DNA of 64,000 nucleotides from Profundicola chukchiensis (GCF_029664245.1 NZ_JANAIE010000010.1:26846-90845), one strand, 5' to 3'. Positions 27,779-37,311 are shown, counted from the first letter of the stretch. Notes: a model not told the origin generated them from the letters alone. Numbers and translations are program-made.

Positions 27779-29203
27779 ATGAATCCAATACAACAAATTA
27801 AATCTTACGACTTCAGTCAAACGAGCATTGTATTCGTTACAGAAGCTGAAAAAAACAAAGTAGCTGAAAAATATGATCTAAATATTCCATTTTTTAAGGC
27901 AAAAAAGAATGAGACACAATTAATTGAAAAAAATTCAAAAATGTGTTTCTTGGTCGGCTTAGAAAATGAAAAAGATTTAGGCAAACTTAAAAACATAGCT
28001 AAAAAGTTCTCACATCAAAACAAAGAGAATATTGAAGCAGAAAACATCAGTATTGTTTTCCCAGAAAGTTTTAATGATCAGCAAGTAAAACATTTAATGA
28101 TTGGATTGTTCGAAGGAACCTATAAAATCAATGTTGGAAAAGATGATAAAACCTTCGCACTTTGGAATGAGAACGTAAATCTATCTCTTTATCAACCTAA
28201 TACGAAATTTAATTTAGATGATTTAGGCTTAGAAGCGCGTTATTTAGTAGAAGGTAAATTTATGGGAATGGATTTACTCAATCTTCCACCTAATCAAAAG
28301 AATTCCGAGATTTTAGCAGATTTCGTAACTGAATTTGCAGAGAATCTAGGTTTAAAACTAACCATCTTAAACAAGAAAGAATGTAAAAAAGTAGGTCTTT
28401 CGTCTTTCCTTTCCGTGAACCAGGGAAGTGCTTATGAACCAGCTTTTATGATCTTAGAATATAGACCAAAAAATGTAAAGAAAACCATTGGAATTGTAGG
28501 AAAATGCATCACCTTCGATACGGGAGGTATTTCGATTAAACCTTCTGAAAACATGCACTATATGAAAAGTGATATGGGAGGAGCCACCACGGTTTTAGGA
28601 ACTTTATTGAGTGCTGTAAAACTTCAATTAGACAAAAATATCGTAGCAATTTTACCAGCAACCGATAATGCTGTGGATAAAAATTCTTATTTACCAGGAG
28701 ATGTCATTGATTCTTATGCAGGTAAAACCATTGAAGTAATCAATACAGACGCAGAAGGTAGAATGACCTTGGCAGATGGTTTAGCTTATTTGAATGATAA
28801 ATATAATCCAGATGTTTTATTAGATATTGCCACTTTAACTGGAAGCGCTGTTAGAACTTTAGGATACAAAGCAGCCGCAATGCTTACCGTAAGTGATGAA
28901 ATCAGTGAGACCATGTCTAAATTAGGTAATGAAATCGGGGAAAAAGTTTGGCGTTTACCTTTATGGGATGAATATCTAGAAGATTTAAAATCTGATGTTG
29001 CTGACCTTAAACATATTAGCCTTGCACCACTTTCTGACGTGATTTATGCTGGTAAATTTTTAGAGCAGTTCACCAATGAACATCCTAATTGGGTGCATTT
29101 AGATATTGCAGGAGTTGCATTTGGTAATAATGATTATTCAAAGGATAAAAGCGCTACAGGTTATGGCGTAGAATTATTGATTAATTTCATCAAAAGCATT
29201 TAA
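27779..29203 (+). CDS. pepA: M17 leucyl aminopeptidase
   Basis: A cytosolic hexameric metallo-aminopeptidase, 474 residues from the ATG at 27779. The M17 core is complete: GIVGKCITFDTGGISIKP with the metal-binding Lys and Asp, MHYMKSDMGGATTVLG, and the signature NTDAEGRMTLADGLAY, which holds the Asp/Glu ligands and the catalytic Arg. The N-terminal 160 residues form the macro-like domain. The C-terminal VAFGNNDYSKDKSATGYGV is typical. A longer in-frame start at 27749 falls within the decayed remnant upstream and would add ten residues without resemblance to the family, so 27779 is preferred. Confidence 0.92.
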   Translation: MNPIQQIKSYDFSQTSIVFVTEAEKNKVAEKYDLNIPFFKAKKNETQLIEKNSKMCFLVGLENEKDLGKLKNIAKKFSHQNKENIEAENISIVFPESFNDQQVKHLMIGLFEGTYKINVGKDDKTFALWNENVNLSLYQPNTKFNLDDLGLEARYLVEGKFMGMDLLNLPPNQKNSEILADFVTEFAENLGLKLTILNKKECKKVGLSSFLSVNQGSAYEPAFMILEYRPKNVKKTIGIVGKCITFDTGGISIKPSENMHYMKSDMGGATTVLGTLLSAVKLQLDKNIVAILPATDNAVDKNSYLPGDVIDSYAGKTIEVINTDAEGRMTLADGLAYLNDKYNPDVLLDIATLTGSAVRTLGYKAAAMLTVSDEISETMSKLGNEIGEKVWRLPLWDEYLEDLKSDVADLKHISLAPLSDVIYAGKFLEQFTNEHPNWVHLDIAGVAFGNNDYSKDKSATGYGVELLINFIKSI

Positions 29204-29356
29204 GAAACCTGAGAGATTATTTTTTGATAATCAAAGTTATAACAAATCAAGTCACATTGAGTTTAAATCTTAATATGACTTTTTTATTCCTTTTAATTTA
29301 AGGTAATTAATAAATAATTAAAGTTTTTGAAGTAAATTGGAAAATAATTTAATTTT

Positions 29357-30142
29357 ATGAAAAAGACTTACTTAGTATTATTAACCTTATCCTTATTGTT
29401 TTTGGCGGCTTGTTCCGGAACTCAGAAATTAGAATCTGATAATTTCGAAACCAAAACTTTTGATTTAGAAGAGTTTAACTCCATCTCCGTTGCGGAAGGA
29501 ATTGAAGTTGTTCTTCATAAATCTTTTGAGCACAGAGTAGATGCCTCAAGTAATTTCATGGACTATCTTAACATTCAGGTAGGCGATGATGGCGTTTTAA
29601 CCATTGATTTTGATTTACCATATAATACGGTTTTAAATAAAAATAAAACTCGTTTAGAAGTTTGGGGAAGTGATGTGTCTAAATTCAAAGCCTCTAGTGC
29701 GGCTCAATTAAAAATAGATGGAAACTTCGATGCATCAGAACAGTTTATTTATGCTAGTTCATCAGGAAGTGTGGAATATGATGCAAACTGTGATAAAATA
29801 AATATCGAAGTGAGCAGTTCGGGGGAATATAAAGGAAGTGTCAAAGCAAAAGAAGCCAATTTAAATGCAACATCTAGTGGACTTATCAAAATCAAAGGTA
29901 GAACGAAAACGGCTAATATTATGGCTTCTAGCTCAGGCGATATTGATGGTAAATCTTTCACAGCAGATATTGTAAATGCTGAAATCTCTTCATCAGGTGA
30001 TTTGAAAATAGGAGTAGAGAAGGAGCTTAATGCTTCTGTTTCTTCTAGCGGGGATTTACATTATAAGCCAAAAGGAAGTATTCAAATGAATATCGAAAAA
30101 AGCTCTGGCGGAAAAGTAAAAGAAATCAGTGGAATTTTCTAA
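29357..30142 (+). CDS. DUF2807 (head GIN domain) lipoprotein
   Basis: A 261-residue exported lipoprotein. The signal peptide ends in the lipobox LLFLAACSG with Cys19. The mature part opens with KTFDLEEFNSISVAEGIEVV, the N-terminal signature of the putative auto-transporter adhesin head GIN domain (DUF2807). It continues as a right-handed beta-helix of short repeats rich in ASSSG, SSSGE and SSGDL, one per turn. These repeats dominate residues 115-250. Such lipoproteins are abundant in Bacteroidota and have no settled role. It is transcribed alone and ends at a bidirectional terminator. Confidence 0.9.
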   Translation: MKKTYLVLLTLSLLFLAACSGTQKLESDNFETKTFDLEEFNSISVAEGIEVVLHKSFEHRVDASSNFMDYLNIQVGDDGVLTIDFDLPYNTVLNKNKTRLEVWGSDVSKFKASSAAQLKIDGNFDASEQFIYASSSGSVEYDANCDKINIEVSSSGEYKGSVKAKEANLNATSSGLIKIKGRTKTANIMASSSGDIDGKSFTADIVNAEISSSGDLKIGVEKELNASVSSSGDLHYKPKGSIQMNIEKSSGGKVKEISGIF

Positions 30143-30190
30143 TCCATTTTATACTTAAAAAATAATTCAGCCTTAAAATAGAGAACAAAA

Positions 30191-30220
30191 AAAACAGCCT
30201 TTTCAGGCTGTTTTGTATTC
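30191..30220. terminator. bidirectional terminator between the DUF2807 and YtxH-like genes
   Basis: AAAACAGCCT (30191-30200) pairs perfectly with AGGCTGTTTT (30205-30214) around TTTC. Confidence 0.9.
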
Positions 30221-30236
30221 TATTAAGATTTACATC

Positions 30237-30476
30237 TTAGTTAGCAGAAACGTCTTTTTTCAAGTCGTCTACTTTTTCTTCAACTGTACTTTTAGCTTGG
30301 TTAAATTTATCTTCTACTTTAGACTTAATGTCTTGTCCAGCATCAGTAAATTTTCTTTTCGCTTCATTGATTTGTCCCTTTACATTTTCTTGCTCTTCTG
30401 GAGACATTTTCTTGTACTTCCAAAATGCTAAAGCTCCAATACCCAATAATGCTAATAATCCATTTCTTTTTTTCAT
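30237..30476 (-). CDS. small YtxH-like protein
   Basis: A 79-residue protein. After MKKRN comes a hydrophobic segment (GLLALLGIGALAFW, residues 6-19) that should span or dip into the membrane. The remainder is a long amphipathic, highly charged helix (EEQENVKGQINEAKRKF through KSTVEEKVDDLKKD) with the look of YtxH/CsbD-type stress proteins. Such proteins are often stress-inducible in other bacteria, but nothing here proves that. Its stop lies 23 bases from the shared terminator. No partner gene is obvious. Confidence 0.75.
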   Translation of the reverse strand: MKKRNGLLALLGIGALAFWKYKKMSPEEQENVKGQINEAKRKFTDAGQDIKSKVEDKFNQAKSTVEEKVDDLKKDVSAN

Positions 30477-30562
30477 AATAATTATTTTTAGTTTTTAAAA
30501 AATCTTAGCTTATATATAGAAAACTCTGTGCCAAAAACAATTGAAAATCAAAAGATTTCGTC

Positions 30563-31174
30563 TTAACCAATAATTTCTAACATTAATACCTGAATTAATC
30601 CAATCAAAAATCCTAAAATAGCTCCAGTTAGCTCAATAAAGCCCAATTCCGACTTTAGAATTTGATTCATTAAATTATTTACTTGCCCCGAATCTAGACT
30701 ACTAATTCTGTCAGAAACAAGTTTTCTGATATTCACCTTTTCCTCTAAATACTCATGAAAATTCTCACTAATGTCATCTAGAGATTCATAAAGCTTTCTT
30801 TCTAGTTCAGATTTCATTTGTGTCTTGGTACCATCGCCCATAAACATATTCAAAAACCAATGCTCTTTTTTGAATTCGTGCTCTAGATATAAATCGACGC
30901 GTTCTAAAACAAAATTCACAATACTCGATTGATTTTCATCTGTAAAAACTTGCTCCTTTATAGAATGAGCCGAAAGAAGCTCATCAGCTACCAAATCACC
31001 AATTCTAGTTGCAATCGCATCCTGTCGTTTTGGGAATACACCTTGAAAAGTCCAAAACAGAAACTTCACAGGTTCTTTAGGATTGAACAAAAGCCAAACA
31101 GCGATTTTATTCGTTATCCAACCAATGGCCGCCGAAACCAAGGGGATTAATATAAGTTTCAATAATAAAATCAT
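30563..31174 (-). CDS. DUF445 family membrane protein (short form)
   Basis: A 203-residue protein with a membrane segment at each end: residues 1-20 (LLLKLILIPLVSAAIGW) and about 178-202 (GAILGFLIGLIQVLMLEII). The N-terminus has the DUF445/YheB signature ITNKIAVWLLFNP near residues 21-33 and FPKRQDAIATRIGDLVADELLS near 47-68. The region between is soluble and helical. Long DUF445 proteins have repeats of the central part; this is the compact version. The function is unknown. It is transcribed divergently from the fumarylacetoacetase gene, 64 bases apart. Confidence 0.85.
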   Translation of the reverse strand: MILLLKLILIPLVSAAIGWITNKIAVWLLFNPKEPVKFLFWTFQGVFPKRQDAIATRIGDLVADELLSAHSIKEQVFTDENQSSIVNFVLERVDLYLEHEFKKEHWFLNMFMGDGTKTQMKSELERKLYESLDDISENFHEYLEEKVNIRKLVSDRISSLDSGQVNNLMNQILKSELGFIELTGAILGFLIGLIQVLMLEIIG

Positions 31175-31238
31175 TGTATAGTGCTAATAATTGATTAATT
31201 TCACGTCCAATAATAACAAATAAAATACCATAAATTTT

Positions 31239-32483
31239 ATGAAATCATTCATTACCTATGATTCGGAATCAGATTTTTCAATATACAATATTCCATTCGG
31301 TGTAGCATTTATTGCTGAAGAATATCCTACATGTGTTACCAGAATTGGTGATACTGTGATTGACTTGGCTATGTTATACGATGCTGGTTATTTAGATAAC
31401 CTAGGATTAGAAGAAAATGTTTTCGAAGCAATGGTTTTAAATCCGTTCATTGAATTAGGAAAATCAGTTACCGTTCCGGTTCGTGAGCATATCCAAAAAT
31501 TATTTTTAGAAGGTTCTGACTTATCTAAAGATACAGACTTACAGGCCAATGCATTTTTTGACCTTAATGATGTTCAAATGATGCTTCCTGTACATGTTCC
31601 AAACTATACAGATTTCTATAGCTCGATTGAACATGCTACCAACGTAGGTAAAATGTTTCGCGATCCAGAAAACGCTTTATTACCAAACTGGAAACACTTA
31701 CCAGTAGGCTACCACGGTCGTTCTTCTTCTATCGTTAGCTCTGGAACTGCGCTTCACAGACCAAAAGGTCAAACTAAGCCAGCAGACTCAGATATGCCAG
31801 TTTTCGGACCTAGTAAAAGATTAGACTTTGAATTAGAAATGGCATTCATTACTAATACATATACAGAATTGGGTGATTCATTGACTACTGAAAACGCTGA
31901 GGATCACATCTTTGGAATGGTTTTATTCAATGACTGGAGTGCGCGTGATTTACAAAAATGGGAATATGTTCCTTTAGGGCCATTCCTTGCTAAAAACTTC
32001 GGTTCTTCGGTTTCTCCGTGGATTGTTACTTTAGAAGCGTTAGATCCATTCCGTGTGGCTGGTCCTAAACAAGATCCAGAAGTTTTACCTTACTTAAAAT
32101 ATGAAGGTGAAAAGAATTTCGATATCAATTTACAAGTTGGTTTAACGCCACAAGACAGTGAAGAAACAGTAGTTTGTAACTCAAACTTCAAATACATGTA
32201 CTGGAATATGGCGCAGCAATTGGCTCACCACACCGTAAATGGTTGTAATATCGAAGTAGGAGACATGTACGCAAGTGGAACTATCTCTGGAAAAGACGAA
32301 AATAGCTACGGATCTATGTTAGAAATCTCTTGGAGCGGACAAAAACCTGTTAAACTTAAAGATGGTCAAGAACGTTCATTTATAGAGGATTACGATACAG
32401 TTACCATGAGAGGATGGAGCGAAAAAGATGGAAAACGTGTTGGATTTGGTGAAGTTGTAACTCAAATCTTACCAGCAAAATAA
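31239..32483 (+). CDS. fahA: fumarylacetoacetase
   Basis: The last enzyme of tyrosine and phenylalanine catabolism; it splits fumarylacetoacetate into fumarate and acetoacetate. The protein is 414 residues, matching the eukaryote-type family (about 420). The N-terminal SH3-like domain includes IYNIPFGVAFIAEEYP. The catalytic domain includes DFYSSIEHATNVGKMFR near residues 126-142 with the metal Asp and catalytic His, LPVGYHGRSSSIV, the FELEMAFIT Glu ligands, LFNDWSARDLQKWEYVPLG and NFGSSVSPW. No other tyrosine-pathway gene lies in the window. Confidence 0.95.
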   Translation: MKSFITYDSESDFSIYNIPFGVAFIAEEYPTCVTRIGDTVIDLAMLYDAGYLDNLGLEENVFEAMVLNPFIELGKSVTVPVREHIQKLFLEGSDLSKDTDLQANAFFDLNDVQMMLPVHVPNYTDFYSSIEHATNVGKMFRDPENALLPNWKHLPVGYHGRSSSIVSSGTALHRPKGQTKPADSDMPVFGPSKRLDFELEMAFITNTYTELGDSLTTENAEDHIFGMVLFNDWSARDLQKWEYVPLGPFLAKNFGSSVSPWIVTLEALDPFRVAGPKQDPEVLPYLKYEGEKNFDINLQVGLTPQDSEETVVCNSNFKYMYWNMAQQLAHHTVNGCNIEVGDMYASGTISGKDENSYGSMLEISWSGQKPVKLKDGQERSFIEDYDTVTMRGWSEKDGKRVGFGEVVTQILPAK

Positions 32484-32596
32484 TAGGAATAATTTGGGTG
32501 GCTTTTGATTTTGACTTTAAATTTCAATTTTATTCAAGACTTGAAAATCAAGCTTCGAATAAATTCACTTTTAAAGAATAATAAAATCAAAACCGA

Positions 32597-32750
32597 GCAT
32601 TTTGTTCCAATCTTTCTATGCCAACAAGACAACTAATCTAGCCAAAGGAGCTTCCTCTGGTCGCTCTTTGGCTTCGTTACTTGTTGCTTGTTGGCATGAG
32701 AAAGGATTTCCACGTCATTCCCTGCCACGATACCGCTTAGCTAAACGGCT
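32597..32750 (-). repeat. dispersed structured repeat, copy B (inverted relative to copy A)
   Basis: The reverse complement of this region matches copy A at 24511-24672. TGCCAACAAG (32619-32628) pairs with CTTGTTGGCA (32687-32696). The inner shared stretch contains AAAGAGCGACCA, AGGAAGCTCCTTTG and CTAGAT in the same order, flanked by AAATCCTTTC and AAAGATTG. The left and right margins are less conserved and the ends are approximate. It fills much of the 391-base gap between fahA and the FMN reductase gene; no coding frame is visible. Confidence 0.7.
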
Positions 32751-32808
32751 TTGGAATCAAAATTCATAAGTTTAAGAGCAAGGAGAAATTTTGACAAAGG
32801 AAATTATA

Positions 32809-32836
32809 TTTGCTAAACTCAAAGCCATTAAATTTG
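32809..32836 (+). promoter_or_regulatory. promoter of the FMN reductase gene
   Basis: TTTG at 32809-32812 (-33) and TAAATTTG at 32829-32836 (-7) are 16 bases apart. The second lies 38 bases before the ATG. A TATATTTG at 32805-32812 overlaps the -33. Confidence 0.55.
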
Positions 32837-32874
32837 TGTATAAATTATAAGCTCTACACCAAAAACAAAATTAA

Positions 32875-33420
32875 ATGAAAGTACAGATAATATCCTCAAG
32901 CATCCGAGACGGAAGAGATACTCACGGCATTGCCTTATTTCTTAAAAATTGGATGGATAATAACACCGATGTAGAAACTAATATCATCGATTTAAAAGAA
33001 AGAAATTTCCCATTATTTCATGAGCGTCTTAGCTTTATGAAAGAAAAACACGAGGGCGCAGTTAAATTTTCTAAGGAAATCGATGAGGCGGATGCTGTTA
33101 TTATAGTTTCACCAGAATATAATGGCAGTTTTCCTGCATCACTTAAGAATGTAATCGATCTGTTATATGCAGAATGGCAGAAAAAACCTATCGGACTTGC
33201 CGTTGCATCTTCAGGTGATATGGCAGGAGCTCAGGTTACAAAAGATTTACAATTCCTATTATATAAAATAGGAGCACACGTAGCAAAAGCTAGATTCCAC
33301 GTAGCTCACGTTGGAACGGCCTTTAAAGAGGATGGATCCACAGAAAACGAGGAATTCTATAATAAACACGCTAAAAGTTTATGGGAAAACTTAGAGTGGT
33401 TTATTAAAGCAAATCAATAA
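32875..33420 (+). CDS. NADPH-dependent FMN reductase
   Basis: A 181-residue flavodoxin-like protein of the NADPH-dependent FMN reductase (ArsH/chromate reductase-like) family. The FMN phosphate loop is ISSSIRDGRDTHGIALFL near residues 5-22. SPEYNGSFPASLKNVIDLL near 78-96 is the family signature that holds the isoalloxazine ring, and GLAVASSGDMAGAQ near 107-120 closes the site. It reduces FMN or quinones; the natural acceptor is unknown. It has its own promoter and the upstream gap is occupied by repeat copy B. Confidence 0.9.
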   Translation: MKVQIISSSIRDGRDTHGIALFLKNWMDNNTDVETNIIDLKERNFPLFHERLSFMKEKHEGAVKFSKEIDEADAVIIVSPEYNGSFPASLKNVIDLLYAEWQKKPIGLAVASSGDMAGAQVTKDLQFLLYKIGAHVAKARFHVAHVGTAFKEDGSTENEEFYNKHAKSLWENLEWFIKANQ

Positions 33421-33444
33421 GATTTAAAACTTTTTATATTCAAC

Positions 33445-33519
33445 GAACGCCAATTGCATTTATATAGTTTCAAGTGGACGCAACACTTGAGACATATATA
33501 TTTCGTAAATTTGGCGTTC
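33445..33519. promoter_or_regulatory. long imperfect palindrome containing the uvrA promoter
   Basis: GAACGCCAA (33445-33453) pairs with TTGGCGTTC (33511-33519). Nested inside, TCAAGTG (33470-33476) pairs with CACTTGA (33484-33490), with TATATA boxes at 33461-33466 and 33494-33499 between them. The uvrA promoter (TTG at 33487-33489, TAAATTTG at 33506-33513, 16-base spacer) lies wholly in the right arm. The arrangement suggests an operator or an RNA hairpin, but no known site was recognised. Confidence 0.6.
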
Positions 33520-33529
33520 AATTTTCTTC

Positions 33530-36355
33530 ATGAAGAACGACACGATTCAGATTTACGGCGCAAGAGAACATAACCTTAAAAATATTAATGTTGAAATCCC
33601 TAGGGATCAACTCGTTGTTATTACAGGTTTAAGTGGGAGTGGAAAATCTTCATTAGCCTTCGATACTATCTACGCCGAAGGTCAAAGACGTTATATAGAA
33701 ACTTTCTCAGCTTATGCTCGCCAACTTCTTGGCGGCATGGAAAGACCCGATGTGGATAAAATCGACGGACTTTCACCTGTAGTTGCTATAGAACAAAAAA
33801 CAACCTCTAAAAGCCCACGATCAACTGTAGGAACTATTACAGAGATCTACGATTTTTTAAGATTATTATACGCACGAGCTTCCATTCCTTATTCCTATGT
33901 CACAGGTGAGAAAATGGTAAGCTACACAGATGATGAAATCAAGGATTTACTTAGAAAAGAATTTGGAGGCAAGAAAATAATGATTCTTTCTCCGGTTGTT
34001 AGAGCAAGAAAAGGTCATTATAGAGAATTATTCGAACAGATTACTAAAAAAGGATTTTTAGAAGTTCGGGCAGATGGTGAAATTCTAGATATTGAACCTA
34101 GAATGCAACTGGATCGCTACAAGACACATGATATAGAAATTGTAATCGATAAGCTTAAACTTACAGATACCGTAAGTGATGATAGATTACAACTTTCCCT
34201 TGAGACGGCTATGTATCAAGGTGATAATGTAATGATGGTCTTGGATATGGACACCAACGAGGCTCGCTATTTTAGTAGAGATATGATGTGCCCAACTTCT
34301 GGTATTTCCTATCCAGTTCCAGAACCTAATACTTTTTCATTTAACTCTCCTAAAGGTGCCTGCCCAACATGTAATGGTATCGGAAAAGTAAAAATAATTG
34401 ATGAAAGTTCCATTATTCCAGATGATAGCTTATCTATTTCAAAAGGTGCGATTGCTCCATTAAAAGATATCAAGAAAAAGGCCTGGATAAACAATCAAAT
34501 TGAGTCTATCCTGGCAGCAAATGAAGAAACAGATAAAATTCCATGGAAAGACTTATCTACCAAAACTAGAAAAGATATTTTAGAGGGTAGTGTAGAGAAA
34601 ATCGAATTGAAGCTAAAGTACGCTGACATCACAAAAACTTATAAGATTGATTTCGAGGGAATTATTCCTTATCTAGATCGAGTGATTAATGATAAAGATA
34701 ACCCATCGTCTCGCTCTTTGAGTAAGAGATATGCTGTACAAACAGATTGTTCTACTTGTCATGGTCAGCGACTAAGAACTGATTCTTTATATTTCAAAAT
34801 CGATGATAAAAACATTGCCGATGTTTCTGCATTAGATTTTAGAACATTAAAAACTTGGCTCGACGAACTACCAGAAAAACTTAATAACAAACAAAAACTT
34901 ATTGGTTCTGAAATTTTAAAGGAAATTTCTACCAGATGTCAGTTCCTATTGGATGTTGGTTTAGATTATTTAACATTAAACCGAGGATCTAAGACTTTAT
35001 CAGGAGGAGAAGCTCAACGTATTCGTTTAGCAACTCAAATCGGAACTCAATTAGTCAACGTATTATATATTTTAGATGAACCATCGATTGGTTTGCATCC
35101 TCGTGACAATGTTAAGCTAATTAAATCCTTAAAGGATTTACGAGACATCGGAAACTCGGTAATTGTAGTAGAGCATGATGAGGAAATGATTTTAGAAGCC
35201 GATCAAGTTATCGACATGGGGCCATTTGCTGGGAAACATGGAGGTGAAATTGTTTGGCAAGGAAAACCTTCTGAATTAAAAAATGCTAAAACCTTAACTG
35301 CAGATTATATTAATCAAGTAAAAACCATTGAGGTACCAGCAGAGAGAAATAAAGGGAATGGAAAATTCTTAGAATTAAAAGGAGCAAAGGGAAATAACCT
35401 TAAAAATGTAGACATCAAAATTCCATTAGGAACTTTAACGGTTGTTACCGGAGTTTCAGGAAGTGGAAAATCTACATTGATTAATGAAACCTTATATAGA
35501 ATTTTAAATCAGCATTTCTTTAAGGCCATCCAAAAACCATTGGAATACAAAAGCATCAAAGGTATAGATGAAATTGATAAAGTAATCGATATTGATCAAT
35601 CTCCAATTGGTAGGACGCCGAGAAGTAATCCTGCGACTTATACAGGTGTATTCTCAGATATTAGAAATTTATTTGCGAATTTACCTGAATCTAAGATTAG
35701 AGGTTATAAGCCAGGAAGATTTTCATTTAACGTAAAAGGAGGTCGATGCGAAACTTGTCAAGGTGCAGGTCTTCGAGTTATTGAAATGAATTTTTTACCA
35801 GACATTTATGTGCATTGTGAAACATGTCACGGTAAGAGATTTAATAGAGAAACTTTAGAGGTACGTTACAAAGGTAAATCCATATCTGATGTACTTGAGA
35901 TGACGGTAGAGGAAGGTGTAGAGTTTTTTGAACCTATTCCAAACATTCATCGACGACTTAAAATGTTACTTGAAGTAGGGCTAGGTTACATAACTCTGGG
36001 TCAACAATCTACGACTTTGAGTGGAGGTGAAGCTCAACGTGTAAAACTAGCTACTGAGTTAAGTAAAAAACAAACAGGAAATACTTTCTACATTTTAGAT
36101 GAACCAACTACCGGTTTACATTTCGAAGATATTCGCGTGTTGATGGAAGTAATCAATAAATTGGTTAGTTTAGGAAACACAGTGGTTATTATTGAACATA
36201 ACTTAGATGTTATTAAAGTTGCCGATTATATCATTGATATTGGCCCAGAAGGAGGAAATTTAGGAGGTAAACTAGTAGCACAAGGAACACCAGATGAGAT
36301 TAGCAAAGTAAAAGAAAGCTATACAGGTAAGTTCTTAAAAAGTGTTTTAAAGTAA
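33530..36355 (+). CDS. uvrA: excinuclease ABC subunit A
   Basis: The damage-sensing ATPase of nucleotide excision repair, which works with UvrB. The 941 residues are full length. The sequence shows two ABC modules: Walker A GLSGSGKSSLAFD near residues 33-45 with signature LSGGEAQRIRLA near 490-501, and Walker A GVSGSGKSTLIN near 641-652 with LSGGEAQRVKLA near 838-849. Zinc-binding CxxC pairs are seen as CPTCNG, CSTCHG, CETCQG and CETCHG. The start at 33530 lies 16 bases after the -7 element. It is monocistronic and ends at a terminator. Confidence 0.98.
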   Translation: MKNDTIQIYGAREHNLKNINVEIPRDQLVVITGLSGSGKSSLAFDTIYAEGQRRYIETFSAYARQLLGGMERPDVDKIDGLSPVVAIEQKTTSKSPRSTVGTITEIYDFLRLLYARASIPYSYVTGEKMVSYTDDEIKDLLRKEFGGKKIMILSPVVRARKGHYRELFEQITKKGFLEVRADGEILDIEPRMQLDRYKTHDIEIVIDKLKLTDTVSDDRLQLSLETAMYQGDNVMMVLDMDTNEARYFSRDMMCPTSGISYPVPEPNTFSFNSPKGACPTCNGIGKVKIIDESSIIPDDSLSISKGAIAPLKDIKKKAWINNQIESILAANEETDKIPWKDLSTKTRKDILEGSVEKIELKLKYADITKTYKIDFEGIIPYLDRVINDKDNPSSRSLSKRYAVQTDCSTCHGQRLRTDSLYFKIDDKNIADVSALDFRTLKTWLDELPEKLNNKQKLIGSEILKEISTRCQFLLDVGLDYLTLNRGSKTLSGGEAQRIRLATQIGTQLVNVLYILDEPSIGLHPRDNVKLIKSLKDLRDIGNSVIVVEHDEEMILEADQVIDMGPFAGKHGGEIVWQGKPSELKNAKTLTADYINQVKTIEVPAERNKGNGKFLELKGAKGNNLKNVDIKIPLGTLTVVTGVSGSGKSTLINETLYRILNQHFFKAIQKPLEYKSIKGIDEIDKVIDIDQSPIGRTPRSNPATYTGVFSDIRNLFANLPESKIRGYKPGRFSFNVKGGRCETCQGAGLRVIEMNFLPDIYVHCETCHGKRFNRETLEVRYKGKSISDVLEMTVEEGVEFFEPIPNIHRRLKMLLEVGLGYITLGQQSTTLSGGEAQRVKLATELSKKQTGNTFYILDEPTTGLHFEDIRVLMEVINKLVSLGNTVVIIEHNLDVIKVADYIIDIGPEGGNLGGKLVAQGTPDEISKVKESYTGKFLKSVLK

Positions 36356-36390
36356 ACTCTCATTTTATAAACCTTTAGAATAAGCATAAA

Positions 36391-36428
36391 AAAAGAGCAA
36401 GAAATTAAATTTCTTGCTCTTTTCATTT
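36391..36428. terminator. bidirectional terminator between uvrA and the YugP-type peptidase gene
   Basis: AAAAGAGCAAGAAAT (36391-36405) pairs perfectly with ATTTCTTGCTCTTTT (36409-36423) around TAA; a T-rich tail follows. Confidence 0.92.
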
Positions 36429-36443
36429 TTATATGAATTTCGT

Positions 36444-37130
36444 TTAATCTCTATTACCCATTAACATACTTGCAAAGTATACCAACTGAGCTAAGGATCC
36501 AATTGCTGCAACCACATATGTTCTAGCAGCCCATTTCAAAGCATCTTTAGACATCGCCAACTCACCTGATTGAACGATATTTCTTTCTCTCAACCATTTT
36601 AAAGCTCTATTACTTGCGTCATATTCCACAGGTAAAGTAATAAAAGCAAATAGAGTAGTTACCGCAAATGCAGCCACACCCAAAGCCAATACTATCTGAT
36701 TTCCAGAAGTCGCCATCAAGAAAATACCACCCATAATCAACCACATAGACATCTTAGAACTGATGTTAACCATTGGAACTAACTTAGATCTAAGGTTTAA
36801 CCAAGAATAGCCCACAGCATGCTGAACCGCGTGACCACATTCGTGTGCAGCTACTGCAGCAGCAGCGGCATTTCGTTCAAAATACACCGTTTCTGATAAG
36901 TTCACCGTTTTATTACTAGGGTTATAGTGATCGGTAAGGCTTCCTGGCGTAGAAATTACTTTAACATCATAAATACCGTTATCAGCCAACATCTGTTCTG
37001 CAATTTCTTTTCCGCTCATGTTGTTAGCCAATCGCGTTTTAGAATATTTAGTAAACTTAGATTTAAGCATATAACTCACGTACATACTAATCAAGGTAAA
37101 TATTCCAATAACAATATAATATCCCATCAT
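36444..37130 (-). CDS. YugP-type membrane zinc metallopeptidase
   Basis: A 228-residue integral membrane protein of the neutral zinc metallopeptidase (YugP) family. An N-terminal membrane helix (YYIVIGIFTLISMYVSYML, residues 4-22) is followed by a cytosolic segment and the zinc site AAHECGHAVQHA near residues 94-105 (HExxH with HECGH). Two or three more membrane segments follow near 125-165 and 205-225. The GSLTDHYNPSNKTVNLSE stretch before the site is a family hallmark. Its substrate is unknown. It is divergent from the acetyltransferase-like gene, with an operator-like palindrome at 37209-37222 between the two. Confidence 0.9.
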   Translation of the reverse strand: MMGYYIVIGIFTLISMYVSYMLKSKFTKYSKTRLANNMSGKEIAEQMLADNGIYDVKVISTPGSLTDHYNPSNKTVNLSETVYFERNAAAAAVAAHECGHAVQHAVGYSWLNLRSKLVPMVNISSKMSMWLIMGGIFLMATSGNQIVLALGVAAFAVTTLFAFITLPVEYDASNRALKWLRERNIVQSGELAMSKDALKWAARTYVVAAIGSLAQLVYFASMLMGNRD

Positions 37131-37208
37131 TTTATTTAATTTTGCTTCAAGATTAGCAAATATAATGCCGCTAGGTGAAAAATCAATAGAAGCATTAAAG
37201 TTTATTTA

Positions 37209-37222
37209 TTTACAATTGTAAA
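37209..37222. promoter_or_regulatory. 14-base perfect palindrome, operator-like
   Basis: TTTACAATTGTAAA lies in the divergent gap between the YugP-type and acetyltransferase-like genes. A 13 of 14 copy lies at 39103-39116, upstream of the M14 peptidase gene. The cognate regulator is unknown; the nearby XRE protein is a candidate. Confidence 0.4.
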
Positions 37223-37311
37223 CGATCTATTTTACTCGCCTATTATCAGCTACTTATGACAAATCTTAGGTATTATTCTCAATTTGATTATTAAATAAAT
37301 GTATATAAAGT

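Noticed and set aside
29213..29231. Weak hairpin after pepA as terminator
   Set aside because: Only six base pairs, all AT-rich except the ends; too weak to report as a terminator.
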